Assembly: GCA_964247055.1 (NCBI GenBank)
Contig: OZ176052.1
Span: 9,734,001 to 9,798,000, forward strand
Length of the DNA stretch: 64,000 nucleotides
From: Paragordius varius
Taxonomy: Eukaryota > Nematomorpha
Reading direction: 5' to 3'
Shown here: piece after piece, positions 14,838-25,500 of the stretch
Numbering within the stretch: position 1 is the first letter of the stretch
Layout: every line of letters starts with the position of its first letter
The notes under the pieces: model-generated
Database searches by the model: none
What the model saw: the letters and a program-made list of their open reading frames with translations, nothing else
What the model was told of the DNA's origin: nothing
Program-made: the position numbers and the translations under genes

Positions 14838-15568
14838 GCTGTCCGGATTTTAAGAAACGGTTTTTTTAAATAGTTATATTTTATAAATTATATTTATAGA
14901 GATTGGCAATGGTATAAAAAAAATTATTTCATCAATATATTACTATTATAGCAGTCAGAAGCAGTAAAAACAAATAAATTTAGCTGTTAATTGAAAAAAT
15001 TTAAACATGTTTTATATATTATATGTTAGGGGATGTCATGGGTATATTTTCCTTTTTTCAGAATGGTCAACCCCAAATTTGATTTTACAGAGTTTCAAAG
15101 GTGTTAAAAAATAATGGCCTTCAAATATATTTGTAAATTAAGTTATCTTTGTGTTAATTAAGGACTCAGAAGTAATTAAAATTATATTTTTTAATTCTAA
15201 TTATGTAAAACTTTATGAGCTATATCTATAAAAAATAGCAATCGATACGGGCCTAAATGGTTTATTTTCAATATATAATTATTAACTTTTCTGATCTTAG
15301 ATCTCATAATCAACATGCAAGGTAATAAATATTATTAGTAATTGAAAAATTATTTTATCTAAACTTATTCATTTTTTGAAAAAAAAGACGTGATTGATGA
15401 ATGGAATGGTAAATTTTATTATTTTATACATAAAATGTTCCGATAAAAGAGCAATTTATATTAATCCCTGTTTTTTGCCCGCTTTCCTGTAAAAATAGGT
15501 TTTTTTGAAAAGCACAAAAAGCGTGCTTCCATTATAATTATTTATACTTTTTTTCAGCGCCGATATAA
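3255..15568 (+). CDS. Micro-exon gene, 29 symmetric phase-1 exons, probable glycoprotein
   Basis: Exons: 3255-3293, 3332-3424, 3829-3900, 4330-4428, 4489-4530, 4569-4637, 4681-4707, 4823-4885, 5179-5295, 5474-5518, 5616-5624, 5696-5704, 5765-5782, 5834-5842, 6157-6285, 7169-7204, 7238-7246, 7281-7304, 7354-7386, 7478-7516, 8106-8153, 8614-8664, 8737-8778, 14722-14742, 14952-14963, 15062-15100, 15301-15321, 15388-15408, 15558-15568 (TAA). All are multiples of 3 except the terminal one, every junction is phase 1, and no junction codon makes a stop. The product is about 415 residues: a Lys/Asn-rich start, ten N-X-S/T sequons encoded between 3829 and 5295, then Gly/Ser/Pro-rich low-complexity. 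Exons 8106 and 8614 are diverged duplicates (SSTxx..EPLDLS). No signal-peptide exon was found; ATG 3281 is the only start seen, so the 5' end is unresolved. The sequons suggest secretion. The last six exons, beyond a 5.9-kb intron, could belong to a separate gene. Exon structure resembles schistosome micro-exon genes; no sequence similarity is claimed. Confidence 0.6.
3520..3539 (+). other. Possible alternative terminal exon of the micro-exon gene
   Basis: A strong acceptor (ttttattttcag) is followed by a short phase-1 reading that gives G-Y-S-G-P-Y and a TAA. Joined to exon 3332-3424 it would end the protein right after the Lys/Asn-rich basic segment. It may be a short isoform; skipping it gives the long product. 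Confidence 0.3.
5050..5113. repeat. Partial copy of the TA-flanked MITE seen whole at 28650
   Basis: The segment 'gctatttggcaataatta' followed by 'tctagcaatatatactt' and 'atactgtta' matches the right end of the 28650-28841 element. It lies in the intron between micro-exons 4823-4885 and 5179-5295. Confidence 0.6.
5892..6063. repeat. Short inverted-repeat element (MITE), family A
   Basis: The ends pair as inverted repeats: 'tatagttggtcaattggcaa' with 'acagtagtgt' on the left, and the reverse complement (acactactgt ... attggccaacaat) on the right. It is intronic in the micro-exon gene. A related copy lies at 6921-7057. Confidence 0.7.
6437..6765. repeat. Dispersed repeat with GC-rich 'ggcgcc' ends
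   Basis: This interval carries 'cttagcttgcatttct', 'gggtgattttttatgtatta', 'cccttcaactatggcgcc' and 'ctagcgacgcctctgt'. The same blocks recur at 63615-63800 and, inverted, at 25047-25274. The two short overlapping reading frames here are by-products of the repeat. It is intronic in the micro-exon gene. Confidence 0.6.
6921..7057. repeat. Short inverted-repeat element (MITE), family A
   Basis: An almost perfect inverted repeat runs from 'ttatttcacactatagttgg' to 'aaatatagtgggaaataa', with 'acacagtagtgta' and 'cacttctgtgt' inside the arms. It is the same family as 5892-6063 and intronic in the micro-exon gene. Confidence 0.75.
8881..9171. mobile_element. Tc1/mariner-type MITE with about 85-bp inverted ends
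   Basis: The element is 291 bp, starts CAGTAAAAATTGAAAT and ends with its reverse complement, and is flanked by TA on both sides (8879-8880 and 9172-9173). The arms stay complementary for about 85 bp with few differences. No coding capacity. TA target duplication and CAGT ends are typical of Tc1/mariner non-autonomous elements. It splits the 'aaaatgtat..tcatggtgctttt' sequence of the host foldback element, so it inserted later. A fragment of the same family is at 28979-29030. Confidence 0.8.
9520..11213 (-). pseudogene. Decayed hAT transposon with transposase remnant
   Basis: On the minus strand the element begins at 11213 with AGGGTGACCAGACGTCCCG followed by an inverted 'gcgggac' motif, a well-known hAT end. 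About 220 bp inside, an ATG opens a reading with basic residues and then FCTAEKK and IFGDT, which resembles the start of hAT transposases of this group that carry an HGGKxD-type zinc-finger N-terminus. Further in, many stops in all frames show it is dead. The opposite end is not recognisable, so it is also truncated. It lies in the loop of the 8855-11650 foldback. Confidence 0.65.
12610..13062 (+). mobile_element. Inverted-repeat element carrying a hammerhead motif
   Basis: About 90-bp arms pair. Left 12617-12705 includes 'ttagcctacctttgcaatt' and 'cctatcaagcaataggtggc'; right about 12970-13060 carries their reverse complements. The roughly 265-bp centre contains a hammerhead-ribozyme-like sequence at 12879-12943. 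Hammerhead ribozymes of this minimal type are known in Penelope-like retroelements, animal retrozymes and schistosome satellite DNA. No reverse-transcriptase frame is present, so this is a non-autonomous copy or remnant; the class is undecided. It is nested inside the hAT element 11866-13481. Confidence 0.6.
12879..12943 (+). ncRNA. Hammerhead ribozyme-like motif, type I, core variant
   Basis: In order: stem I strand ending TGTGTGG; core CTGATTA (12894-12900); stem II GTCC-acaacaa-GGAC (12901-12915); core GAAA (12916-12919); a minimal stem III ACGCGT; GTC cleavage triplet (12923-12925); then TCACAC and ACAC, which re-pair with TGTGTG and GTGT of stem I. Layout and the GAAACGCGTC block match minimal type I hammerheads of schistosome satellites and Penelope-like elements. 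The usual core is CUGAUGA; here position 8 reads U instead of the catalytic G, so this copy is probably inactive or slow. Confidence 0.65.
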
Positions 15569-15704
15569 TGTTCTAGCCTTATTTAGTAATTCTCGTTGCT
15601 TAACATCAATGACCTATGTTAGAGGATAATTGTTCGATAAACTGAAACGTTTTCATAAAAAATGTCGAGTGTTTATTGAAAAATAATTGAATAATAAACA
15701 AAGT

Positions 15705-15978
15705 AGAGCAGCGGCGCGAAACTTTTGCAGCCCGCGAGAAATTTAAAATACAAAATTTTACAAAATCTAAGTGAAATTGATTTTCAACAAATTTTCCGAA
15801 TAAATCTTTCCGAATTTTGGCAATGAACTAGCCGAAAATGTTAGAGAAATAGTATTTGTTTTCTTATGTTTGAATCCTGATAAAATATTTGTTAATTCAT
15901 ATTTATTTTAAGAATGGACCCGTCAGATTTTTCGATTATGGGGCCCACAAAGCCATTTGTGTTGGACACCCCTGACGT
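15705..15978. mobile_element. hAT-type MITE (CAGGGGTGTCCAACA end), reference copy
   Basis: The right end, read on the minus strand, is CAGGGGTGTCCAACACAAAT followed by GGCTTTGTGGG. The left end has 'gcagcccgcgagaaattt', and an internal block 'caatgaactagccgaaaatg' is shared with many other copies in the window: 1860-2095, 33553-33890, 37254-37430, 38770-39030, 40005-40285, 53960-54170 and 56865-57150. Ends of this form are typical of hAT non-autonomous elements. Confidence 0.7.
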
Positions 15979-18900
15979 AAAGTATTGAAATTATTATTTT
16001 TAATAAATACGTCTTATCATCATTTTTTATTTCGCCCACCTACCCACTCGCTTTAAAGTTTTTAGATTTGAAAAATACGTCCCCCAATATATCCCATGAC
16101 TCCCTGGTTTGGAACTATTGTATAAAGACGGTGGTTTCGATATTTTATTGGACTGTTAATATTTTTATTTTTCTCTAACTGTAAATATTTATAAAACTTT
16201 TGCTATCGTTAAGACCAAATCACAGTGAAGCGGTACAGTTAGGCTAGCCTTTTTTAAATATCAAATAAAATATTTTTTGTTCCATGTTGAAAGTTAAATA
16301 ATAAAAAATAGTTTGATTGACCAAACTAACTCAGATATCTGATGCGCCTTTAATGATAAAGCTTTTTATGCGAAACAATGCAAATTCTGAATACCAACAG
16401 CTAATTATTTCATACATTGTTTTGGTTCACATTTATAAATCATTATACTAATTTTAAAGGTACACATTGTTTCTGAATGTATATATATATATTTAGATCT
16501 TGTGCGAATCATCAGTAAAATTCTTCACTTAAATTTTAAGGTAATCTTCCATCGCCAACAAAAAAATGATGCAATTTACATGTACACTATTAAATTCTTA
16601 AATAAATCTTTTTCCTAAATATTACATTGTACAAACTGGCTTCACACTTCATGGCCTTTTAGGTTAGTTTTCTAGTTGCCCTTCGCAATTTTAATTGCAA
16701 AAATCTTAAATAAGCCCAAATTAAAAATATGGATTCTGTGTTATTTTAACACATCATGCCTGTTTCAAAAGCTATGACATTCCAGCCTATTTACAAGAAT
16801 TACCTGGTGAAACCATTAATTTGCTACAATAAAATGATTGGGAATCGAAAATGTATATATCGTTTTGAGATAATCTAATATTATGTAAATATATATTTTC
16901 AAAAATTAATTTTATGATATAATTGTAGTAGTGATGATTGATATGTCATATAGTTTTCAATAAATTTAAGTTCAGGGCGGGCCTTTTAACATTTAACAGC
17001 TTTTAAATTTAAAAAAAGCAAGCTATATGAAAACATTAACACGGTTAACAAATTAATTTGGAACAAAGCGATCCCGCCTTTTTATCAGTAACTGTTAGTA
17101 ATTTGTGGATTTTAATACCATACATGTAAAAATTATTTATCCCCTCCAGGATGAGTATTCAACATAAAAAATTAAAAATTAATAAAATTTTGACATTAGC
17201 TCTAAAACAAAGTGTTAGTTAGACTATATTTTTCCAACATCTATATATGTTGGGTGTCTACTCTAAAAGAAATCGGATTAATGTCCAATAAAAATTATAG
17301 AATTGTTGGGCTTGGAGAAAACCTTATTGGATTTATACGTTAAAAATTTTTCTACAATGGTACAAAATTAAGCATAACATTTAAGTGATTACTCTGTTTA
17401 GCAATTCACTTTGGTTTCCCAAAGGGTTCAACAGCAATGCAACTAAAATGACTTGAATAGGAACACGGTGGGGATGACCGATATTGTAAAAAAACCAACA
17501 ATGCTTAAACTTTTTGCTAGATTTTAAAACAAAATGACCAAGTTTTAACTCTTTTGAAAAAGCTCGGAAACAATCATAACCCAAACATTTAGTATAAATT
17601 TTTAATTAATAATTAGGTTTTAACAGTGTTTTTTATATTAAAAGTATTGATATTATAAGGCCAGGTTTCTTAATATTACAATAACAATAAAAACAGATGC
17701 CACAAAGTGTTGTTTAACCCGTATAAAGTATTGTCCCTATAATCTAAAACCACAAAATATTATGAAAAAAGGTGAACCTCATATTATGGCTAAAGATCAT
17801 TGAATTATTTCATTACTAATATTATTTTTGTCAGCCAGTCAAAATACCAATCATAAAATGACTAAATCTGTTAAAAATATTAATTTGAAAAAACAAAAAT
17901 TGGAAATGGTATTGGGTTAATCACCTTAGCTTACAAAATTGTTGAACTTAATTTTGATTCCTTTTGGTAGAATGTAAATTAATTAAGTTATATAATCTTT
18001 TTTATATTGAAAAGAAATGTAGGAATTATATTCGAAATATAGTTTTGGTGGGAATTTTAACCAGAAGAAAATGAATCTATAATTTTGAGTAGTATGAAAT
18101 AAAAACACAATCTGGGCAGTTTTGATTCCAAAAGAATTAAAGATGGTAATTGATAAATAAAATATTTTAAGAAAAAATATAATAAATATTAAATGTTTTT
18201 GGTTAATTTTGGTGGTTTTGACCAGCTGTAAATTTTGATGGTTATTACATTTCAAAATATCGTTTCAAAAATTTTTTTAAAGAAGTGAGAATTTCGTTAA
18301 TTATTATTTGGTTGCTGTGCAACTTACTAATACACCTCAAATATTATTAAGATTCATCTTGAATCATTAGTTTCGTGCAGCAAAATGGTAAAATATGAAT
18401 ATCCAGATGAGAAATTTAGTTGGCAACTAATATACAGTTTTTATAAATATAAAAATACCAAATAAAAAATTTAAACTGGTAATTTAAAAACCACACACAC
18501 GCATAAAATTATATCATATACTAAATTATTATTCAAATTACACTCAAAAACCATATTTTTTGAATTGTGATGGATGATATTATATATATATGGTTTTTAG
18601 GATATGATAATAAAAATAAAATGTATGTATGTACAGGAAGAGGATACAAATAATTCATATCATTCTCACTTCATATAAAAATTTTAAGTTTATGGAAATT
18701 TTGGGTTGAAGTTAAAAAAATTGAATTTTAATCACTGTATATATTAATGTCATAGCAACCATAAAAAACAGTTTCATCAATTAGCTTATTACCCTTTTCA
18801 CAATTTTTGACTTAAAACATTTTTAATTCAATATATTTTGCTGAAAAAACATAATTTGGTAAAAAATTATTATGGATTCAGAATCTTCCAAAAAAATGAT

Positions 18901-21900
18901 GGCAGAAAAACGCTCTTGAACCATCTGATCACAAAAAATTTGATGCAACCGAACATTCAATTAGTAGTTTAAAAAATTATCCTGATATTCCAAAAAATAT
19001 TTAAAATGGAAAAATAAAAGTTATTTTATAATGTATAATATATGTGACAAATTAGAGTTTACTAACCGTGTCATAATTTACCTATTTATACACTTGATTA
19101 CGCACAAACTTTATGTAATGCATGAAATAATGTAAATTTTTTCTCACAGTGGTGAATTAATGAGTCAGCAAAATTGTCGAAGGATCCGATCCTATGAATA
19201 ATTATATTTAAAAATATTAATTAAATCAATTTGACAATAATTAATAATTCCTTACATAAAACAATTAAGACTTACATCTTTGAAAAGATTTATATTATAA
19301 TAGAAAGTTAATATAGATGTACCATTTTATTTGCATGATTATAAATATTAAAATATATAGTTTCAATATAAAACATAAACTATACCTTCCCTGATCGTAA
19401 TTTAATACGATGATTCAATTATATAACTCAAATTTAGAGTTGCATGTAAAAATTTAGCACAATCTAAATATAATTTTATTTTGTTTTTAAATTTTATGTT
19501 TTTTTTTATATTTAAATTAAAATGAGTCTATTGTTTACATGAGAGTGTCTGTTTATCAAAAAAGTCATATATGTGTAATAAAATGTTAATGTCAATCATA
19601 TTATGCGACAAAAAACTTATTTTTATATTAGGAAGATTGACACGTGGCTTCTGCTAATATTTCACACTTATCTACGGTCAAACATATGTTATTTGGATTG
19701 AACAACTTTAAAATTTTGATATCTCAAAATGGCTATACATGAATATATATATATATATATATATATTAGTTTGTAAAATTTTTACTTTTTATTTAATTTT
19801 TAATTAATACTTTAATTTATATATCTGTTGCATATATTTTTGTTGTAGACACTTTATAAATATAATAGTTATAGATAGGTAGGTAATTACTTAGGTCGAG
19901 TTCGACCCCTTGAAATTTAAAATTATTAGTTCTCTCTCAGTTATACATCCACCAGATTCCTTCTTTATATGATAAATAAAGTCAATATGTAATCTAATCA
20001 ATTGCCTTTCCTTACTTTTCATAATTATAACAAAAAAGCATCCACATATATATTATACGATGAACCTTCCTGAATATTAATTAATCCTTGTTTTTTTATA
20101 ATTACATTCTACTCATAATTACTTTTTACATAATTAAATTAAGATTAGATTGATTTTGTGTTAATTGGTCATTCCTTTACACTATTCCCACACTTTACAT
20201 ATAATATTGTATAATTTTAATATGATGTTGGATTATGACAAAATGGGATTTTAACCCATATTATGCAAATATTTTACATATATGCTTTTGGTGTAACAAT
20301 AAATTTGCATTTTCATCAAAGGTTACATAAATTACATATTTTACAGAAATTGAAAATTAGTTGTAATTATCTAGATTGAATATTAATGATTTAAAATTGA
20401 AATTATTATAAAAATACGGATTTAGAGTGGAAATCTCCAATCACGTAAACTGAGAAAGAATAAACAAATTTTGGAAGCCCTTCCTCAGAAAAATTTAAAT
20501 TTCATATGTAAAATGTTTCCTCATATACCTTGATTTGTCAGCAAGACATCTAATTTTCTGATTATTAAAATCCAGTTTTATACTTTCCTAAAATTATTAT
20601 ATATATTAATATTTATATATATAAAAACAATACTCAAAATAAATATATAGATTAGATAATAAAATTCATTCTTATCTCATTATATGATAAAATTACCTGC
20701 CTTATATTTTATCTGTCATATTAAGCAACTATAATAAACTAATGAATGCTTTATATCATTCCTATTTGTCAAATATGTCGCGCAACAAAAAATTAAAAAC
20801 AAAACACCTATATATTTTATCGCAAAAAAATTATGCATTTCATTAAACTTTATCTTTCTCTCTCAATTTATTTGGAATCATTATTTTATTAATTTTGAGA
20901 TAAGAGATGTGGAAAAAATCATAAATATATAATTTATTATATAAATAAATTGATTTCTTTAAATATTTTTTTGTGGTAGATTTGAATGTTTCAAATACCC
21001 TGTAAAATCAATTTTAAATCCTAAAGGTCCGAAAATCTTAATAGATAATTATCAAATGTTAATATATCAAATATATGATATTGTCTAAAAGATTAGGCAT
21101 ATCTCATCTCATTATTTGACAGATAAAATTTGGAGATTAAGAAACTATTATCACGCAAATTTAGATATAAATTAGATACGAGCTATTGTTATAAATTAAC
21201 ATTATGATAATTTCAACTACTTAATAAATGATAAATAAAATACCACTTAGAAAGTTAAAAAAATATAGTTTTTTCCTTTAAATTTCCTCATTATATATCA
21301 AATTTTTAATATTTTAAAATAACCTTTACCGAAACAATACTTTGTAGCATTATTTAATTTTATTGACTTTTCTAGCACTTTTTATTCAATTTGGGAGAGC
21401 TTGTTTTAATATTGTATAACTGATGACTGAGACCCTAAAAATTTTCAAAATTATTTAATAAATTTTTGTTTGCATTCTTGATGTAGGATTAGGTTTAGTT
21501 GCAAATCCCGACAAAAAGTTATTCTGTTGAGTATAATATGATAATTAAAACGTCAAAATTAAGCTAGTCAAATCAAATTTAGTTTCAAACTACAAAAAAA
21601 TGGCATAGAGCCACATTTCAATGTATACAAATTAACTGTCAATTATAAAAAAGAAAAGCAAATATCTTGAAACATATCAGGGAAGAACGAGAGTATATGC
21701 ATGCATATATTATGTAATATATAACATGGTAAGTTAAAAAAAGTCATTTACTTTAAAAAACCATATTTAACAAAAAAATTTTATTTTTATTAAAAACTAC
21801 AAAACACACAATTTTTCCAATTTATTATTTATGATATATATGGTTTGTTGCAAATATTTTCAACATGGATTTGTTTAAAATTATATTATATTATATAACT

Positions 21901-22494
21901 GACCAATCAAAAAAATATAACCACAAAAACATATCATTATATATGCATATTAATTTTGCTACATAAAATATTATTTAACATAATAGTAAATTTATTAGTA
22001 GTCATTAAAATTATGTAGTGTAAAATATTTATCCAATTATAATCTCAGCACACTGATTTTTAAATAATTAATTTTTTAATTATAATTATTAGTAATTTAT
22101 ATTGCCAATCAGAAAACGTACATTTCACGTTATTTTGGATTTTTTCGTTTGCAACAATTTTATATTATTATATCTACATATTAGAAACATTAGACTTGAT
22201 TTTTATTTCTATAATTCAGATTTGCCAATATCATCAAACATTAATTCAAACAGGTATGATCTTACAAATTGCAAATATATAAGCTATAAATTAATTTTTT
22301 GCATAAACGAACTTAAATACACTAATAAAATGATTTTATATTGCAAGAGTTCTTTTAAATGCAACCAGAAAATTTGATAAATATGATAAATTGAATGGGA
22401 AAAAGAATTAAATTTCATATGCTAACAACTATATAAAAACGATTTGTCGCGTCTTTTAAATTTCACACACATTGACTAATCAACCACCACACCT

Positions 22495-22502
22495 TATATA
22501 AC
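22495..22502 (+). promoter_or_regulatory. Possible TATA box of the GATA gene
   Basis: TATATAAC lies 80 bp before the chosen ATG, downstream of a run of CACAC/CCACCACACC. In such A+T-rich DNA the match is weak evidence. Confidence 0.25.
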
Positions 22503-22581
22503 AAAAAAATATTGCAAAATCATTTTATATTCAATTATATAGAAAGAAGAGAGCTAGCTGATAAAGGGATATACGATATAA

Positions 22582-25500
22582 ATGAATTTTCCGTTTGAAC
22601 AAATCTTTGTAACACAAACAAGTTATAATTATGGGAAAATGGAATTTGTTGATAACATAGATAAAATTTATCATAATCTAAATAATGATAATGGCTGCTG
22701 TGATATACTACCTATAAATCATGTCAAGAAGAATGTAGATAATTGCTTTGATTGCAAAACGGCAAATGATACTATAAACACTGAAAAGGATGTCAACCAA
22801 ATATTGCGTAACGAAAACTTGAGAAATAATTTCACAGGTAAAAAACAAGATGATTTAAGAAATCAAAATACTGCTTTATCAGAAAATATAAGTTCTTTGT
22901 CAAACAATACAAGAGTAAAACCTACCGTACTTTTGCCATTTGTGTGCGAAGAAAATATAGTTAGCCTCGTACTCTCATCAGCATCATCATTAACTACTAT
23001 ACCAACATTTTCAAACTTAACCCAATCTCAATCCCAATCCCATTCACCATATAATGTTGAAAATGGTTACTACAATTCTTTGCCATCAAAATTTTATACA
23101 TCGGCACAAAACGGTTATAGTTTAGAAACTGTTAAAGCTTTTCCAAATAATTACAGTAACCATTTCTACTACGACCCATTCACGGTTCAAATGATGAAGG
23201 GTGAGTTGTTAAAAAATCGTTCGGATGCAATCATTTCTCAATCGACGCCAGAACCGGTATACTCATGTCAATCACATCAACAACAAACACCAAACAACAA
23301 TGTTACAAATTCAGTCAGTTTTGTTGGAATCGAAGAAGAAAATAAATTAAACAAAAACCAAATCAAACTATCATGTGATACAAAAGGTGATGGGAGGACA
23401 GACCAGGAAATTTTGCAACAAAAACCGTTGGAAAATGATATGAATGATCACATTGTAGTTGGAAGTGAAAATATTATTATTAATAATAATAATAATAATA
23501 ATAATAATTTTAAATCTATTTATCTACCAGCCTTTGTGCCCTACCCAATCCCCTATGTACCGCCAATAGTATCAAACAGTTTTAGTCATGAAAAATTTTT
23601 TGGATCCCCTTATCTTTATGGTAATATACACAATAGATAAAATATATTAACAATGAGAGCGTTAGGTTATATGCAACACATTTTTAAGATCCCTAATAAA
23701 CTATTATTTAATGGCTAGGAAAAAACTTGCAAAATTCTAATATTAAATATTAGCAATCAAAACTATCTCTTTTACTAAATTGAAAGATAAACACAATTAT
23801 ATTTAGGCTAATAAATAAGACCCGAAGTCATTTTTGTGTTAAATAAATTGAAGATTTAGATAACACAGTATTTTCAAAGCCAGATATTATAACAAATTAA
23901 CCGTTTGTCTTTTATCAACTTAGCCAACTCAGTCATGAGACCCAATGCCATTCCATACAGCCAATCATCAAATCTTTACTTCCCAGAAACGTCTGCTCTC
24001 TCCTCATCCGCCAATCTAACTATCAATCAAATAATGCAAAACCACCAAAATTCTAGCCCTTTTCAAGGGCATAAATCAAATGATGTTAAAGATAATCTTA
24101 ACCCCATCCCTCCAACACTTTTAGAGTACATGTCGTGCCCATATAATTTGTATGGTGGAACATATAATCATCCTTTACGAATTTCGTTGACAACCACCCC
24201 GTCTGAAGGTTTATACGCCATGTCATCACCTCACATTCCTCCTGATCATGAAAATAATAATAATAATGCTAATAATCATCACAACATAAATTTGGTGGGC
24301 CATGATAAAACATCACCGTATTATCCTGTAAATTACAGTAACAACATAGATGTCATGAGAAATAGAAGCATTGACCCACGTACACCAGAAGAAAGCTCGA
24401 GAGATGTTGAAAGCGATCATCAGAATGATTGGATAGCGAATTATTGCGACAAATATTGCGCCGGCAATGGAAATGTTAGTAATAATTACAATAATGCCCC
24501 TATTTTTTCGTCCAGCCCAGCCTTAAGCGGTACTCCATTGATTACACCCAAAGATGTGTGGAAACGAAAATTTGGACATGATAGTGTCGATGATAAAAGA
24601 AACTGTCAACTTACAAATATACGCGACAAACGAAAACGCTTTAATGCAATGAATCCAAATTACACTGGTAAATTTTAATGCCTTTTAGATATATATACTT
24701 TGGTGTTTTTCTATTATAAAAAAATTACTTTCTTTGATTCAACTTTTATGTATCTAATTTTTTTTGAAAATTTTTGAATTAAATTCATTTCTAAGGCATG
24801 TTCCATGAAACTCACCAAAGAGAATGTGTCATGTGTGGAAAGGGACAAAGTAACATTAAAAATCTAAACAGTAATCAAATTGGTGATGAAGAATGGTATA
24901 CAGATCCTTTGACTCAACAATACCTTTGTACATCTTGTTATAAAATTCGAATTAATCATCAAAACGCTGCTAGTAAGTATTTTACACATTTATTACATGG
25001 TATTCCATCTAACACAATGGTGCTCATCAAAAATTTTAACGCAAATCAGAGGCGTAGCTAAGGGGGTAAGAAAGGAGAATGCACTGGGTGCCATAGTTGA
25101 AGGGGCGTCGGATTTTAAAATTTTTTAATTTATCAAAAAAATAGGTATTTAAAAGTTATTATTTCAAATAATACATAAAAAATCACCCATTTATAAATAC
25201 GGTTTGAATTTGATTATTAATCTTAAATGCAAGGAGTTGCATGGGGGGGGGGGGGGGGGCATGCTACGCCTTTGGGCCAAATTAAATGGCTGTTCTTGTC
25301 ACAAAGGCCGTGCACCAATACAGATAATTATTGATGCACAAATTTATTCTTAGGAAGATAAACGAATATAGTTCAGGGCCATAAACAATTTTAGGGCCGC
25401 GGTTTGGGTACCACTGATATAATAACTTTAAGTTGCAATTAATAAAAACAATTTATATTAAACAAATAGCAGAGCGTATGGTGTGAAATTTAGTGTCATA

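Larger units (their letters stand above)
15569..22581. other. Seven-kilobase interval with no gene seen
   Basis: Apart from the MITE at 15705-15978 and short (TA)n runs (for example near 19742-19764), I see only very A+T-rich single-copy-looking DNA. Short frames at 17381-17584, 17983-18255 (both minus) and 22102-22377 (plus) have no recognisable motif or matching splice partner. Regulatory DNA of the downstream GATA gene could lie here, but nothing specific can be pointed to. Confidence 0.5.

Noticed and set aside
16496-16541. Possible isolated exon between tatttag and gtaatc
   Set aside because: It enters in phase 1 and leaves in phase 0 with no partner exon within several kilobases.
17381-17584. 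Minus-strand frame of 67 codons with slightly more even base composition
   Set aside because: It reads smoothly (VPIQVILVALLLNPLG) but matches no family I know and has no neighbouring exon; could be a decayed exon, too weak to list.
17983-18255. Minus-strand frame of 90 codons
   Set aside because: Phe/Ile/Lys/Asn-rich, as expected by chance in A+T-rich sequence; no motif or promoter.
22102-22377. Plus-strand frame of 91 codons upstream of the GATA gene
   Set aside because: Low-information composition, no splice link to the GATA first exon, which has its own ATG.
24973-25061. Reading-through of GATA exon 3 to a TAA
   Set aside because: A good donor (gtaagt) ends the exon at 24972; the rest runs into a transposon-like repeat.
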